Shown here: positions 1 to 9,036 of the stretch, piece by piece
Layout: every line of letters starts with the position of its first letter
Numbering within the stretch: position 1 is the first letter of the stretch
Assembly (NCBI GenBank): GCA_902786515.1
Contig: CADADA010000018.1
Location: 1 to 64,000 of the forward strand
DNA: 64,000 bases
Reading direction: 5' to 3'
Source of the DNA: an uncultured Lachnospiraceae bacterium
GTDB lineage: Bacteria > Bacillota > Clostridia > Lachnospirales > Lachnospiraceae
Made by a program: the position numbers and the translations under genes
Notes under the pieces: generated by a model
Seen by the model: only the letters and a program-made list of their open reading frames with translations
What the model was told of the DNA's origin: nothing
The model's database searches: none

Positions 1-1
1 C

Positions 2-766
2 ACGACAGGAGCACAGGCAAAGTCAACAGAGAAGTTATCATCAGGTTACAGAATTAACCGTGCAGGTGATGACGCAGCAGGATTGACAATTTCTGAAAAA
101 ATGAGAAGTCAGGTAAGAGGCTTGACTAAAGCATCTACTAATGCACAGGATGGTGTGTCATTGATTCAGACAGCAGAAGGTGCATTAAATGAAGCACATT
201 CTATCTTACAGAGAATGAATGAGTTGGCTACACAGGCAGCTAACGATACAAATACAACAACTGATAGAAGTGCCATCAAGGAAGAGTTAAATGCATTATC
301 ATCAGAGATTACAAGAATTTCATCATCAACTCAGTTCAATACAATGAACCTTATAGATGGAAACTTTACTGGAAAGAACCTTCAGATTGGTGCATTAAAC
401 GGACAGGGTATTAAGGTCAGCATTACAGCAATGGATGCTACAGCCTTAGGAGTAGGTGCAGGAAGCTTAGTTGTATCTGCTTTCTCAGATGCAGGCAAGA
501 CAATGAGTATAATTCAGCAGGCAATCAGTTCAGTATCTCAGCAGAGATCAGCACTTGGTGCATTACAGAACAGATTAGAGCATACGATTGCAAACCTTGA
601 TACATCAGCAGAGAATACACAGGCTGCAGAGTCACGTATCCGTGATGTAGATATGGCAAAAGAGATGGTTGAATACAGCAAGAACAACATTCTCGCACAG
701 GCAGGTCAGTCAATGCTTGCACAGGCAAATCAGTCTACACAGGGTGTTCTGTCAATTTTAGGCTAG
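2..766 (+). CDS. Flagellin, 5' end cut by window edge
   Basis: Structural subunit of the flagellar filament, secreted through the flagellar export apparatus and polymerised outside the cell. The frame is open from base 2 to the stop at 766. The first visible residues match the conserved flagellin D0/D1 region (KLSSGYRINRAGDDAAG), so about 20 N-terminal residues lie upstream of the window. The C-terminal D1/D0 helices are complete (NRLEHTIANLDTSAENTQAAESRIRDVDMA in pieces, ending QGVLSILG). The middle is short, so this is a minimal flagellin without a D2/D3 insertion. The first 30 bases recur exactly at 893-922 in a truncated duplicate. The missing start was probably very similar to that duplicate. 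Family assignment is certain; which of the cell's flagellins is the major one cannot be told. Confidence 0.96.
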   Translation, partial: TTGAQAKSTEKLSSGYRINRAGDDAAGLTISEKMRSQVRGLTKASTNAQDGVSLIQTAEGALNEAHSILQRMNELATQAANDTNTTTDRSAIKEELNALSSEITRISSSTQFNTMNLIDGNFTGKNLQIGALNGQGIKVSITAMDATALGVGAGSLVVSAFSDAGKTMSIIQQAISSVSQQRSALGALQNRLEHTIANLDTSAENTQAAESRIRDVDMAKEMVEYSKNNILAQAGQSMLAQANQSTQGVLSILG

Positions 767-839
767 TGACAGATTAAGGAACTAATGAAAATTAAGTAAG
801 GTAGCAGGGAAGCTACTGGAAATTCAAGGAGGAATTATT

Positions 840-971
840 ATGGTAGTACAGCACAATATGTCCGCAATGAATGCGAACAGACAGTTAGGAATCACGACAG
901 GAGCACAGGCAAAGTCAACAGATTTCAGGAAATTGTTCCACAGATACAAAATATTTGTAATAACTATTTAG
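840..971 (+). pseudogene. Flagellin 5' fragment (duplicate start)
   Basis: A good ribosome site (AAGGAGG at 826-832) precedes an ATG at 840. The first 27 codons read as a flagellin N-terminus (MVVQHNMSAMNANRQLGITT, then GAQAKST). Bases 893-922 are identical to bases 1-30, where the intact flagellin continues into EKLSSGYRIN. Here the frame instead runs out of flagellin at base 922 and stops at 969-971. The sequence after the junction belongs, in another frame, to the Maf-like gene that follows. This is the scar of a recombination between two genes, or an assembly join at a repeated flagellin start. The sequence alone cannot separate these. Confidence 0.85.
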
Positions 972-1003
972 AAGAAAATAGTTCAGAAGAGGCTTCAGTC
1001 AAA

Positions 1004-2926
1004 GTGAAGAATTTAATAAGAAACATATTACGGGAATATGAGAAAATGGACATTGTTGCATTAGCGGATATTTTGCAATATGATCTGTTAGAGGATGTCT
1101 GCTATAGTAAGAGTGCGACAGAAATATGTGATAATACTCCTAAAAAAGAATTTCTAAAAAGAAATATATCTGCTTTAGAGAAGAGAGGCATAAGTATATC
1201 GAAAGAAAAGGAATATAACAGAACGGAAAATAGTACAGAAAGATATTTTGTAAGCAGAGTATCCCCAGAAAAAGCAGCAAAAAAATGGGGATTATTCGTT
1301 GAAGAGATAGAAGACTATGCGACATTGTTTGTATTTGGATTAAGTGAAGGCTCGCATATCAGAGAATTAGTAAAAAAAACAAATGATACCAATCATATAG
1401 TTATATATGAACCGTCAGAGATAAATTTTTTTAGTGTGATAAATGAGTATGATTTATCAGATGTCATAGAGAATGAAAGAATTGATTTGTTTATAGATAG
1501 TATTAATGGTTCAGGTTTGTGGAGCAACATTACTTCTAACATCTCCTATAGTAACAGAAAGGTTGTTAAGTGGTATGTATTACCAAATTATGATATAAGT
1601 TACACCGATGCGATGAATCAGTATTTAAGAAGTATTATGAATCAGATGAGGTTGTGTGATTTGGGGAGAAATCTTGCGCTCGGAGAAGAAAGTAAAATAT
1701 TATTAAATATGAGAAACAATATATTTGACCGAATTAAAGAATATCACGTCAGCCAGTTAAAGAAAAAATTTGAAATGATTAATCTTCAAAATATACCGGC
1801 GGTATTGGTATCAGCGGGACCGTCTCTGGATAAAAATATTGAACAATTAAGGGGGATTTTCGAAAAAGCTTTTATAGTAGTAGTGGATACTGCACTAAAA
1901 TCAATGGTAGGTCATAAGATAAAATTCCATATGGGAGTAACGGTTGATCCGGTAAAACCTGTGAGTATGTTTGAGAATGAAGAGATTTGCAATCTTCCAA
2001 TGTTGGTGGATATGTATTCTAATGATGATGTAATAAAAATGCATAAGGGAAAACGGTTTTATTGTGATAACTATAATGATTTTCTGCCGTTGTATATTAA
2101 TGAAAAAAATGAGAAAAATGGAGTGCAAATAAAAAAATACGAAACAGTTTATTTGTCAACAGGTGGTTCAGTGGCAAATAACGCATTTTCATTTTTGGTT
2201 TATCTAGGATTTAAAACAATTATTTTAGTAGGTCAGGATTTGGCATTTACAGATGATAGGGCACATACAGGGGCTGCATATGAATCTGAGGAGGAGAATA
2301 AAAAACATGTGGAGGAAAGTCCTTCAATTTGTTATGTTAAAGATATTTATGGAAATGATGTAAAGACAGATCTTCAGATGTATTCATATATAAATTGGTT
2401 TGAGTCTCAGGCTGATAGATATAAGGGGAAGATAGATGTTGTTGACGCTACAGAAGGAGGTGCCTATATTGCAGGAACTAAAATTATGACATTAAAAGAC
2501 GCAATTGATAAGTATTGTAATAAGACAGTTGATTTTGCTAAAGCTATTGGAGAGGTAGAATGTGCATATAGTGATGAGGAAATACAATACTTATATAAAG
2601 AATTACATCATTTAAAAGAAAATATGGTACAGGCAGAAGTGCTGATTAAGAAAAATATACAGTATTATAAGGATATTCTTGAAGAAAAAGCAGATATAAA
2701 GTGTATTTTGGAAAATATTAACGAAAATAATGTGTATTTACAAAGTATGTCAGTATATAATCTGATTGTGAGATATAGCCAGAAAATTGAGTATGAGATT
2801 AATGAAAATGTATATGCAAAAGATGAGGATTCCATTGAGGTAATAGCAGAAAAATATATACGGCTATATGAAGGATATTTAGAATCTATCAAACGAATAG
2901 AAGAGGACTGGTCTGAGCATGATTGA
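1004..2926 (+). CDS. Maf-like motility accessory factor (MptE/DUF115)
   Basis: Probable glycosyltransferase that attaches nonulosonic acid (legionaminic or pseudaminic type) to flagellin in the cytoplasm before export, as known for Maf proteins. The central domain shows VSAGPSLDKN at residues 269-278, then VDTALK near 294 and TVDPVKP near 313, all typical of the MptE-like/DUF115 fold. The CMP-legionaminate-type genes at 38.5-47 kb would supply the donor. The start is doubtful. GTG at 1004 has a poor ribosome site, and plausible coding sequence in the same frame continues upstream to the junction at base 922 (FQEIVPQIQNICNNYLEE). The true N-terminus was therefore probably lost in the flagellin fusion. 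An ATG at 1046 is another possible restart. Its 3' end overlaps the next gene by 8 bp. Confidence 0.85.
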   Translation: MKNLIRNILREYEKMDIVALADILQYDLLEDVCYSKSATEICDNTPKKEFLKRNISALEKRGISISKEKEYNRTENSTERYFVSRVSPEKAAKKWGLFVEEIEDYATLFVFGLSEGSHIRELVKKTNDTNHIVIYEPSEINFFSVINEYDLSDVIENERIDLFIDSINGSGLWSNITSNISYSNRKVVKWYVLPNYDISYTDAMNQYLRSIMNQMRLCDLGRNLALGEESKILLNMRNNIFDRIKEYHVSQLKKKFEMINLQNIPAVLVSAGPSLDKNIEQLRGIFEKAFIVVVDTALKSMVGHKIKFHMGVTVDPVKPVSMFENEEICNLPMLVDMYSNDDVIKMHKGKRFYCDNYNDFLPLYINEKNEKNGVQIKKYETVYLSTGGSVANNAFSFLVYLGFKTIILVGQDLAFTDDRAHTGAAYESEEENKKHVEESPSICYVKDIYGNDVKTDLQMYSYINWFESQADRYKGKIDVVDATEGGAYIAGTKIMTLKDAIDKYCNKTVDFAKAIGEVECAYSDEEIQYLYKELHHLKENMVQAEVLIKKNIQYYKDILEEKADIKCILENINENNVYLQSMSVYNLIVRYSQKIEYEINENVYAKDEDSIEVIAEKYIRLYEGYLESIKRIEEDWSEHD

Positions 2927-4097
2927 TAAAGTAACAGGAACAAGAATATTGTTGTTTGAATGGAATGCATTTATGCAACGGGATTTGGAAACAGAATTAA
3001 AAAAATTTCCTATTGAAGTCGACTGTTTATCGTATGAATTTAAGGATTGGGACAAGGATGATTTTTTTTATGAGAGATTTATAGAAAAGATAAGAGATAA
3101 AGGATATACTTGTGTATTATCGTTAAATTTTTTTCCAGTAGTTGCAGATGTGTGCAAAGAATTAGGAGTGACTTATATTTCGTGGGTTTACGATTCACCC
3201 ATGCATATCAGAAGGACAGAATCTTTACGATATGACACGAATCATATTTTTGTGTTTGACAGGGGACAGATGGAAGATTTGAGAAAGAAAGGTTTTAGTC
3301 AGGTATACCATATGCCTTTGGCTGTCAATGCTAATAGGCTTGAACAGGAGGATTTGTCTGATTTAGATGGAATATACACTTCAGAGATTGGTTTTGTCGG
3401 TAAAATGTATGAGTCGGACTTTGAATATCTGTTAGGTCCATTGCCGGAGCAGTATCAGGAAGTTTTAAAAAAAATTGTGGATATTCAGAGAAAAACGGAT
3501 GATGCCTTCGTACTTGAAGAAATGTTAAGTGAGGATCTGATGACATCTCTGAATAAAATCTATTCTGCAGCGGCCGGAGATGACAGTTATCGTGTAAAAA
3601 AAGAAGAGATGCTGTATGCTTTATCAACCTATGTGACAAGAATGGATAGAATAGAAATATTGAATAGTCTATCAGAAAAGTACCAACTGAGGGTATATAC
3701 ATATGACAATACAGATATGCTGCCACATGCAGAATTTGGAGGGCCGGTTAAATATTATTCCCAGATGCCCAAAGTGTTTGCAAACTCAAAGATAAACCTA
3801 AATATTGCTTTAAAGATTATAAAAACCGGAATCCCTCTTAGAGTATTGGACGTTCTCGGTGCAGGAGGTTTTTTAATCACAAGTTATAAAGAAGAATTGG
3901 CAGAAGCATTTGAAGATGGAAAGGAGATTGTGATATACCGGAGTATTCATGAACTTGAAGATAAGGTAAAATATTATTTGTCACACGATGATATAAGAAT
4001 GCAAATTGCAATGAAAGGGCATGAAAAGGTAAAAAAAGAATTTAATTTTTATGGACAATTAAATAAAATCTTTCAGTTAAGCGGAGTGCTTAACTGA
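2919..4097 (+). CDS. CgeB/DUF3880-type glycosyltransferase
   Basis: Probable cytoplasmic GT-B glycosyltransferase acting on flagellin or a surface glycan. The N-terminal part (residues about 8-110) resembles the DUF3880 domain that precedes CgeB-type transferases, with a YISWVYDSP segment. The C-terminal part (about 270-392) has the nucleotide-sugar-binding half, with a GIPLRVLDVLGAGGFLIT segment typical of Glyco_trans_1_2. The ATG at 2919 overlaps the Maf-like gene, so the two are translationally coupled. A perfect hairpin covers its last codons. The sugar transferred is unknown. Being next to Maf and between flagellin genes supports a role in flagellin glycosylation. Confidence 0.8.
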   Translation: MIDKVTGTRILLFEWNAFMQRDLETELKKFPIEVDCLSYEFKDWDKDDFFYERFIEKIRDKGYTCVLSLNFFPVVADVCKELGVTYISWVYDSPMHIRRTESLRYDTNHIFVFDRGQMEDLRKKGFSQVYHMPLAVNANRLEQEDLSDLDGIYTSEIGFVGKMYESDFEYLLGPLPEQYQEVLKKIVDIQRKTDDAFVLEEMLSEDLMTSLNKIYSAAAGDDSYRVKKEEMLYALSTYVTRMDRIEILNSLSEKYQLRVYTYDNTDMLPHAEFGGPVKYYSQMPKVFANSKINLNIALKIIKTGIPLRVLDVLGAGGFLITSYKEELAEAFEDGKEIVIYRSIHELEDKVKYYLSHDDIRMQIAMKGHEKVKKEFNFYGQLNKIFQLSGVLN

Positions 4098-4100
4098 AAG
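4070..4100. terminator. Perfect 13-bp hairpin between convergent genes
   Basis: CTTTCAGTTAAGC (4070-4082) pairs perfectly with GCTTAACTGAAAG (4088-4100) around a 5-base loop. It overlaps the stop codon of the plus-strand gene ending at 4097 and lies just past the stop of the minus-strand gene at 4104. Read on the minus strand the stem is followed by a T-rich run (GATTTTATTT). It therefore fits a rho-independent terminator for the minus-strand gene best. On the plus strand there is no U-tract. Confidence 0.7.
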
Positions 4101-4103
4101 GTG

Positions 4104-5231
4104 TCAAATGTTATTGATTATATCCGATAATACATCGGAAAGAGATGGAGTTGACATATCTGTGAAAGGATGATGTATGGCGAGGTCAGTTTGATGAAGA
4201 AAATCTTCATCAGTTTTAAATGTAAAGATGTTGTCGAAACCGATGATTTCTGATATCTGTCTGTTTTCGTTGGTTACACAGTTGGCATGAGACGAAAGGG
4301 CTGATATAATACGAGGATGAATACCACTGTTTTTATGAAACTGGAGATTTAATATAGCTTTGCTGTTGCACATTGTATCGACAGCTTCATAGCAATTCAG
4401 TCCGTGTTCCCCTATGATATGCAGGTTTGTGTGGCTTTTTAAGAGAAATTGATTCCAGTTTTCACCACTTACTGTAACATCATAGCCGTTTTCAAGTAGT
4501 AAAGCAATATAGTGTTCTGATGAGAGGCTTTTAACATATAATTCCACAAGCTGCATAGTTTGCATGATTTCGTTAAATTCATTATCTGATAAAGAAAAAT
4601 GAATTTTATCAAGGTAGTCAGCCAGACATTTATGTAAATAAGTGTCCGTATTATCTTGCATAGACTGTATAACGTTTAGACAGATGTTTGCAAACACTTC
4701 AGGGAGTGCTTTGATGTGGGACAAAATATCTTCTGACGGAATATAAGAGCTGGGATAATATAGGTCAATCGTTCTGTCTTCGAAAGACTTAATGTCAGTA
4801 ACAGGCAGTTGATAAAATGGAAGGACAGCTACGCTAGGTACTCTTTTAAAAAAACGTTCAATATAGGTAGCATATTCCGTAAAATAACTATAAAAGAACA
4901 TGGTAAAATTCATTCTCTGTGACAGATACTCCGCATCGTAAGCAGGATGTCTGGTAAGTAGATGAACACAAGGGCAGTATGCACCGTTTAAGAATAAATC
5001 ATCTCCAAGCATCTGAAGGTGAAATCCACTTAAGCCAAGGGTGAATATTAAATCCGGAGCCAACTGCAAAATAGCTGCCTGTAAGGCTGATTCTGATATA
5101 TCCAAGTCAGTGTTGATAAGAGTAACATTATAACTAAGCTGTTCCAGACATGATGAGATGGCTGAGGCATAGTAGTGCTGTTCGTGATAAGGTGAGTTTG
5201 AAAACAATATAAGAATATTGGATGCGTTCAT
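4104..5231 (-). CDS. Glycosyltransferase-like protein (CgeB-like)
   Basis: A 375-residue protein with the layout of a GT-B glycosyltransferase of the CgeB/Glyco_trans_1_2 type. It has an N-terminal Rossmann-like half (ILILFSNSPYHEQHYYASAI at residues 6-25) and a C-terminal half with a nucleotide-sugar-binding-like stretch (NLQFHKNSGIHPRIISALSS). The ribosome site AAAGGAG lies just upstream of the ATG at 5231. It is transcribed against its neighbours and ends at the hairpin 4070-4100. A divergent promoter region of about 100 bp separates it from the gene at 5332. Family assignment rests on fold-like motifs rather than a complete signature. A function in flagellin or surface glycan assembly is inferred from context. 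Confidence 0.65.
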   Translation of the reverse strand: MNASNILILFSNSPYHEQHYYASAISSCLEQLSYNVTLINTDLDISESALQAAILQLAPDLIFTLGLSGFHLQMLGDDLFLNGAYCPCVHLLTRHPAYDAEYLSQRMNFTMFFYSYFTEYATYIERFFKRVPSVAVLPFYQLPVTDIKSFEDRTIDLYYPSSYIPSEDILSHIKALPEVFANICLNVIQSMQDNTDTYLHKCLADYLDKIHFSLSDNEFNEIMQTMQLVELYVKSLSSEHYIALLLENGYDVTVSGENWNQFLLKSHTNLHIIGEHGLNCYEAVDTMCNSKAILNLQFHKNSGIHPRIISALSSHANCVTNENRQISEIIGFDNIFTFKTDEDFLHQTDLAIHHPFTDMSTPSLSDVLSDIINNI

Positions 5232-5331
5232 GATGATTCTCCTTTAAAAATTATAAGGCTATTTTACTATCGAAATGAAAATTATACAAGGCAGATATAT
5301 ATAATTAAAAAATGAAAGAGAGGAATGTAAT

Positions 5332-6333
5332 GTGAAGTATTTTATTGTAGCGCCACCGGCATATGCTTCGGGGGGACCTGAACTTGCACATCAATTATGT
5401 TATGAACTTAATAAAAATGGATGCGAGGCATACATGTATTATACTAGTGCTTCAATAGATGATATTTTGCCGGTTGATGAGGAAGCGATAGAGAAATTTA
5501 AAAAGTATCGTACAAGACATGTTTTATCAATTGATGATGTGGAACAGGATGATTCTATTGTAGTTTTTCCGGAAGTGTATATTTATCACCTTATGAAATT
5601 AAAAAAATGTAAAAAGGTGTGGTGGTGGATGAGTGTTGATAATTATATATCGGCGGCAAATTTTTTTTGCAGTGCGTTTAATATGACACCAATAGAGCTT
5701 ACCTCATTTGTTTTTGGAAGCATAGATTTACACCTTGTACAGTCGGTATATGCTTATGACTGGATACATAGAATGATTGATATTTCAGATGATAAAGTAT
5801 TATATATATCTGACTATATAGGTGATAAATATTTTAATGAAGAAGACAGTGAGAACATCCGTGAGAATATTATATTATACAATCAAAAAAAAGGATTGTC
5901 TGATTTGCAGCAGGTTATGAAGGAATTAGCGATGTATCGATGGATTCCGCTTGAGAATTTAACAGAGGATGGAATGATTAGAACAATGCGACGTGCCAAG
6001 CTGTATATTGATTTTGGTAATCATCCCGGAAAAGACAGGATTCCCAGAGAATCTGCAATAAATGGCTGCTGTGTGATTACAAACAGAAAAGGAAGCGCTG
6101 CTTTTAAGGAAGATGTACCTATTAGTGATGAATATAAATTTGAAAATGTATATGATCAAAAAGAAGATATCATATCACTTATTCATGATGTGATAGAGCA
6201 CTATGATATACACATAGGGCGGTTTGAAGGTTATCGGACAGTGATAAGAAATGAAAAAAACTGGTTTTGCAGAGATGTAAAACAATTCATCAATCAGGTT
6301 GAAAATTTCAAGTGGGAAACGAGCAGCGATTGA
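5332..6333 (+). CDS. Glycosyltransferase-like protein
   Basis: A 333-residue cytoplasmic protein whose N-terminus (MKYFIVAPPAYASGGPELAH) has the glycine-rich loop seen in GT-B glycosyltransferases. The C-terminal part (DFGNHPGKDRIPRESAINGC, near 225-245) resembles the donor-binding helix with a conserved Glu. The start is a GTG at 5332, preceded by GAGAGG. A start further upstream is not supported. It is the first plus-strand gene of a run (5332, 6361, 7903) leading to the flagellin at 9037. The acceptor and donor are unknown. Confidence 0.65.
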   Translation: MKYFIVAPPAYASGGPELAHQLCYELNKNGCEAYMYYTSASIDDILPVDEEAIEKFKKYRTRHVLSIDDVEQDDSIVVFPEVYIYHLMKLKKCKKVWWWMSVDNYISAANFFCSAFNMTPIELTSFVFGSIDLHLVQSVYAYDWIHRMIDISDDKVLYISDYIGDKYFNEEDSENIRENIILYNQKKGLSDLQQVMKELAMYRWIPLENLTEDGMIRTMRRAKLYIDFGNHPGKDRIPRESAINGCCVITNRKGSAAFKEDVPISDEYKFENVYDQKEDIISLIHDVIEHYDIHIGRFEGYRTVIRNEKNWFCRDVKQFINQVENFKWETSSD

Positions 6334-6360
6334 ATGGCATAACAAAAAAGGAGCATATAT

Positions 6361-7890
6361 ATGACAAGAGATGAATATATAGAGGTTTATTATCAATATG
6401 AAGATGCTATAACTGAATGGAATAAAACTACCAACACAAAAGAAAGACAAAAACAGGCTGAACATATGATTCTTGATATTCGCAAAAAAATAGAAAATAC
6501 AGATGATATAGATGAAAAGATATTTTGGTATACTATAGTTATTAACTCTGGATTACTTGAATACAATACTGTTATGTTGAATGAGTTCGTGTTGTGGGTC
6601 AAAGATACAGATATAGCAGCAGAAGAACAATTATATTTGTATAGGCAGATAAATCATACCATTTTTGTGACATTGTATGTCCAGAATGAAGAAAACAAGT
6701 TAATGATGTGGGAGTGGTATAGGGAAATATTGGAAATGTGGAAAAAAGAAATAAATTTCCGGAAGGATTATATTCCATATGATAGAAGGAATCATGATTT
6801 ATATGTTATTATAACAGAACAGTTAATTGCGTTTCAGCATGCACCGACAAAAACAGCGTTAGAACGTTGTAAAGTGATAATTAAAAATATGAATAAGAAG
6901 GTTTTGTTAATCAACACAGCTGAATGTATTTCTCCATCGGGTGAAAAGAATATTTTTCAACCTGTAGAAGGAAGCTATATAGAGTCGTATCTGGAAAAAG
7001 AACAGATTGAATGGAAAGATACAAAAATTCCATTATTCTCATGCGAAAAAAAATCTATATACCCGGATACCATGGAGGTATTGATGAAGGCAATCTATGA
7101 TATGGCTCCTGAGTTTGTCATTGACATTAGTGGAGAGAGTATATTGGGAAATCTGTGTTCAGATTTTATTCCCGTCGTTGGAATGGGATTATGTCCGTCA
7201 GAACTGTCAAATAGTTTGGAGACATATCATGTTGTTTACACTAATTTAGGTGATAAGGAAAAAAGAATCTTAGAAAAAATGAAAATATCATATGATAAGG
7301 TGATAAATTGTGTATTTACTTCAGATTTAAGACATCAGGATAGAACATATACAAAGGAAGAACTTGAAATTGATAACACTAAAATTCAACTTGCAATCGT
7401 AGGGGTAAGGCTGAATCAGGAGATGACAAGCGAATTTATCAGTATGTTGGAGCAATTAAATCCGGATAGATACCAGATTCATATTTGTGGGAAATATACG
7501 AATATATCATGTTTTAATGCTGACTTCTATAATAAGTGTTGTGTGTATCACGGAATGGTAGAAGATATGCTGGCATTTATGGAACATATGGATTTGAATA
7601 TTAATCCCACAAGGATGGGGGGAGGAATGTCAGCAGTAGAAGCAATGGAAAAAGGGGTTCCGGTCATTACAGCCAGAAGGGGAGATGTGTATACAAACAC
7701 TGGAGAAGAATTTGGTGTGGAAAACTATGAGGAAATGCTGCAAATGATAGAAAAATATAGTGTTGATAAGGAATTTTATCAGAAGATGTCTGAAAGAGCG
7801 AAAGAAAGAGCAACATATCTTCAGGACACAGACGGAATATTTACAGCATTGTTAAATGAGGTCAGAACAAGAGAAATTGCAAAGAAATGA
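6361..7890 (+). CDS. Glycosyltransferase with helical N-terminus
   Basis: A 509-residue protein. Residues 1-170 are charged and helical without a recognisable motif. From about 175 (KVLLINTAECISPSG) a GT-B-like region begins. It ends in a donor-binding segment (NPTRMGGGMSAVEAMEKGVP, near 417-436) with the GG and E-x7-E-like pattern of GT4/GT41-type enzymes. AAAAGGAG precedes the ATG at 6361. It lies 27 bp after the previous gene and 12 bp before the next start, so it is probably cotranscribed with both. Likely role: sugar transfer in the flagellin glycosylation cluster. The exact family is uncertain. Confidence 0.68.
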   Translation: MTRDEYIEVYYQYEDAITEWNKTTNTKERQKQAEHMILDIRKKIENTDDIDEKIFWYTIVINSGLLEYNTVMLNEFVLWVKDTDIAAEEQLYLYRQINHTIFVTLYVQNEENKLMMWEWYREILEMWKKEINFRKDYIPYDRRNHDLYVIITEQLIAFQHAPTKTALERCKVIIKNMNKKVLLINTAECISPSGEKNIFQPVEGSYIESYLEKEQIEWKDTKIPLFSCEKKSIYPDTMEVLMKAIYDMAPEFVIDISGESILGNLCSDFIPVVGMGLCPSELSNSLETYHVVYTNLGDKEKRILEKMKISYDKVINCVFTSDLRHQDRTYTKEELEIDNTKIQLAIVGVRLNQEMTSEFISMLEQLNPDRYQIHICGKYTNISCFNADFYNKCCVYHGMVEDMLAFMEHMDLNINPTRMGGGMSAVEAMEKGVPVITARRGDVYTNTGEEFGVENYEEMLQMIEKYSVDKEFYQKMSERAKERATYLQDTDGIFTALLNEVRTREIAKK

Positions 7891-7902
7891 TAGGATGTGC
7901 AA

Positions 7903-8940
7903 ATGGAAAAGAGAGTATTAGCGGTTACACATATGATGAATTATACAGGAGCACCTACAGTGCTTAGAAGAATGTTAGCAATCTTAAGAGAAATGGATTA
8001 TGAGGTATATCTGGTATCCATGCAGGAGGGAGAACAAAGAAAAGAATTTGAAAGTATAGGTGTACAGATACAGGTTTATCCTTTTTTTTGGAATAACAGG
8101 GAATACATGGATTTCATAGAAAATACATTTGATTTTATTATTGTGAATACTATGGCACTTTCTGATTTGGTTGTGGCACTGAATGGAAGAAAAATCCCTG
8201 TTGTATGGTGGCTGCATGAACCGGGATTGTTCATGAAACCGTTGGAAATAGAGCTAAATGACAATATTTTTTTATATGCTGCCGGGGCGGTGGTTGAGGA
8301 AGGGATAAAAGAACAGCTTGGATATGAAGCAAGTATTTTGAATTTTGGACTGGAGTATATGTCATCAGGAACTGTTGAGCCTGAAGAGACAAACGGGGTA
8401 GTGCGTTTTTTGTTAGCTGGGCAGTATAGCTATGTAAAGGGACAAGATATACTGGTAGAAGCAATCAGTGAGCTGTCAGAAGAAATACGGTCAAAATGCC
8501 GGTTTATCTTCATAGGAAATTATGGGGCGGATAAATATGTAAATTGTGTAGAGGAAGCGAGCCGTAAATACAATGAGGTATATATGATTCCGGGAGTTGA
8601 CAGAGAAAAGATGCCGGATATATACAAAATGGCAGACTGCGTAATAGCTCCATCCAGAGTAGACGCAACTCCGGCTGTTATAGTCGAGGGAATGATGTTT
8701 GAAAAAATAGCATTGTGTTCAACGGGAACAGGTATTTCGAGATATATAAAAGATGGAGAAAACGGATTTGTCTTTGAAAAGGAGAATGTAAAGGCATTGG
8801 CTGATAAGATTACCTATATTGTGAACAATTTTGATAAATTAAATGAGGTAGGGAGACGTGGAAGGCAGGTATATGAAGAATACTACTCAATGGAAGTATT
8901 TAGAGAAAATGTTACAAAGATGCTTTATGATATTGGGTAA
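7903..8940 (+). CDS. GT4-family glycosyltransferase
   Basis: A retaining GT-B glycosyltransferase. The N-terminal acceptor half starts VLAVTHMMNYTGAPTVL. The C-terminal donor half has the Glycos_transf_1 pattern: FLLAGQYSYVKGQDIL, then a P(x)SRVDATPAVIVEGM segment with the catalytic-type Glu. ATG at 7903 is chosen over the in-frame GTG at 7897 because AGG at 7892-7894 is correctly spaced from it. The gene lies 12 bp after the preceding one and ends 96 bp before a flagellin with its own sigma-28 promoter. It therefore probably closes the glycosyltransferase operon. Substrate unknown. Confidence 0.85.
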   Translation: MEKRVLAVTHMMNYTGAPTVLRRMLAILREMDYEVYLVSMQEGEQRKEFESIGVQIQVYPFFWNNREYMDFIENTFDFIIVNTMALSDLVVALNGRKIPVVWWLHEPGLFMKPLEIELNDNIFLYAAGAVVEEGIKEQLGYEASILNFGLEYMSSGTVEPEETNGVVRFLLAGQYSYVKGQDILVEAISELSEEIRSKCRFIFIGNYGADKYVNCVEEASRKYNEVYMIPGVDREKMPDIYKMADCVIAPSRVDATPAVIVEGMMFEKIALCSTGTGISRYIKDGENGFVFEKENVKALADKITYIVNNFDKLNEVGRRGRQVYEEYYSMEVFRENVTKMLYDIG

Positions 8941-8952
8941 AAAAGATTCACC

Positions 8953-8979
8953 TAATGATTATAAGTAAAATGCCGATAA
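8953..8979 (+). promoter_or_regulatory. Sigma-28 (FliA/SigD-type) flagellin promoter
   Basis: TAATGATT (8953-8960), an 11-base spacer, then a perfect GCCGATAA (8972-8979). This matches the sigma-28 consensus TAAAGTTT-N11-GCCGATAA. It lies 58 bp upstream of the flagellin ATG at 9037, as expected for a late flagellar gene. Confidence 0.88.
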
Positions 8980-9036
8980 ATTCTATAGGCGCATTGTATT
9001 AAGGAAGATACAATTAAGATACAGGGAGGTAGTTCT

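Noticed and set aside
525..728. Minus-strand frames inside flagellin genes
   Set aside because: Mirror-image frames of strongly conserved flagellin coding sequence; no ribosome sites or motifs.
781..839. Terminator between flagellin and the duplicate start (GTAGC/GCTAC)
   Set aside because: Stem of only about 6 pairs and no U-tract; too weak to call.
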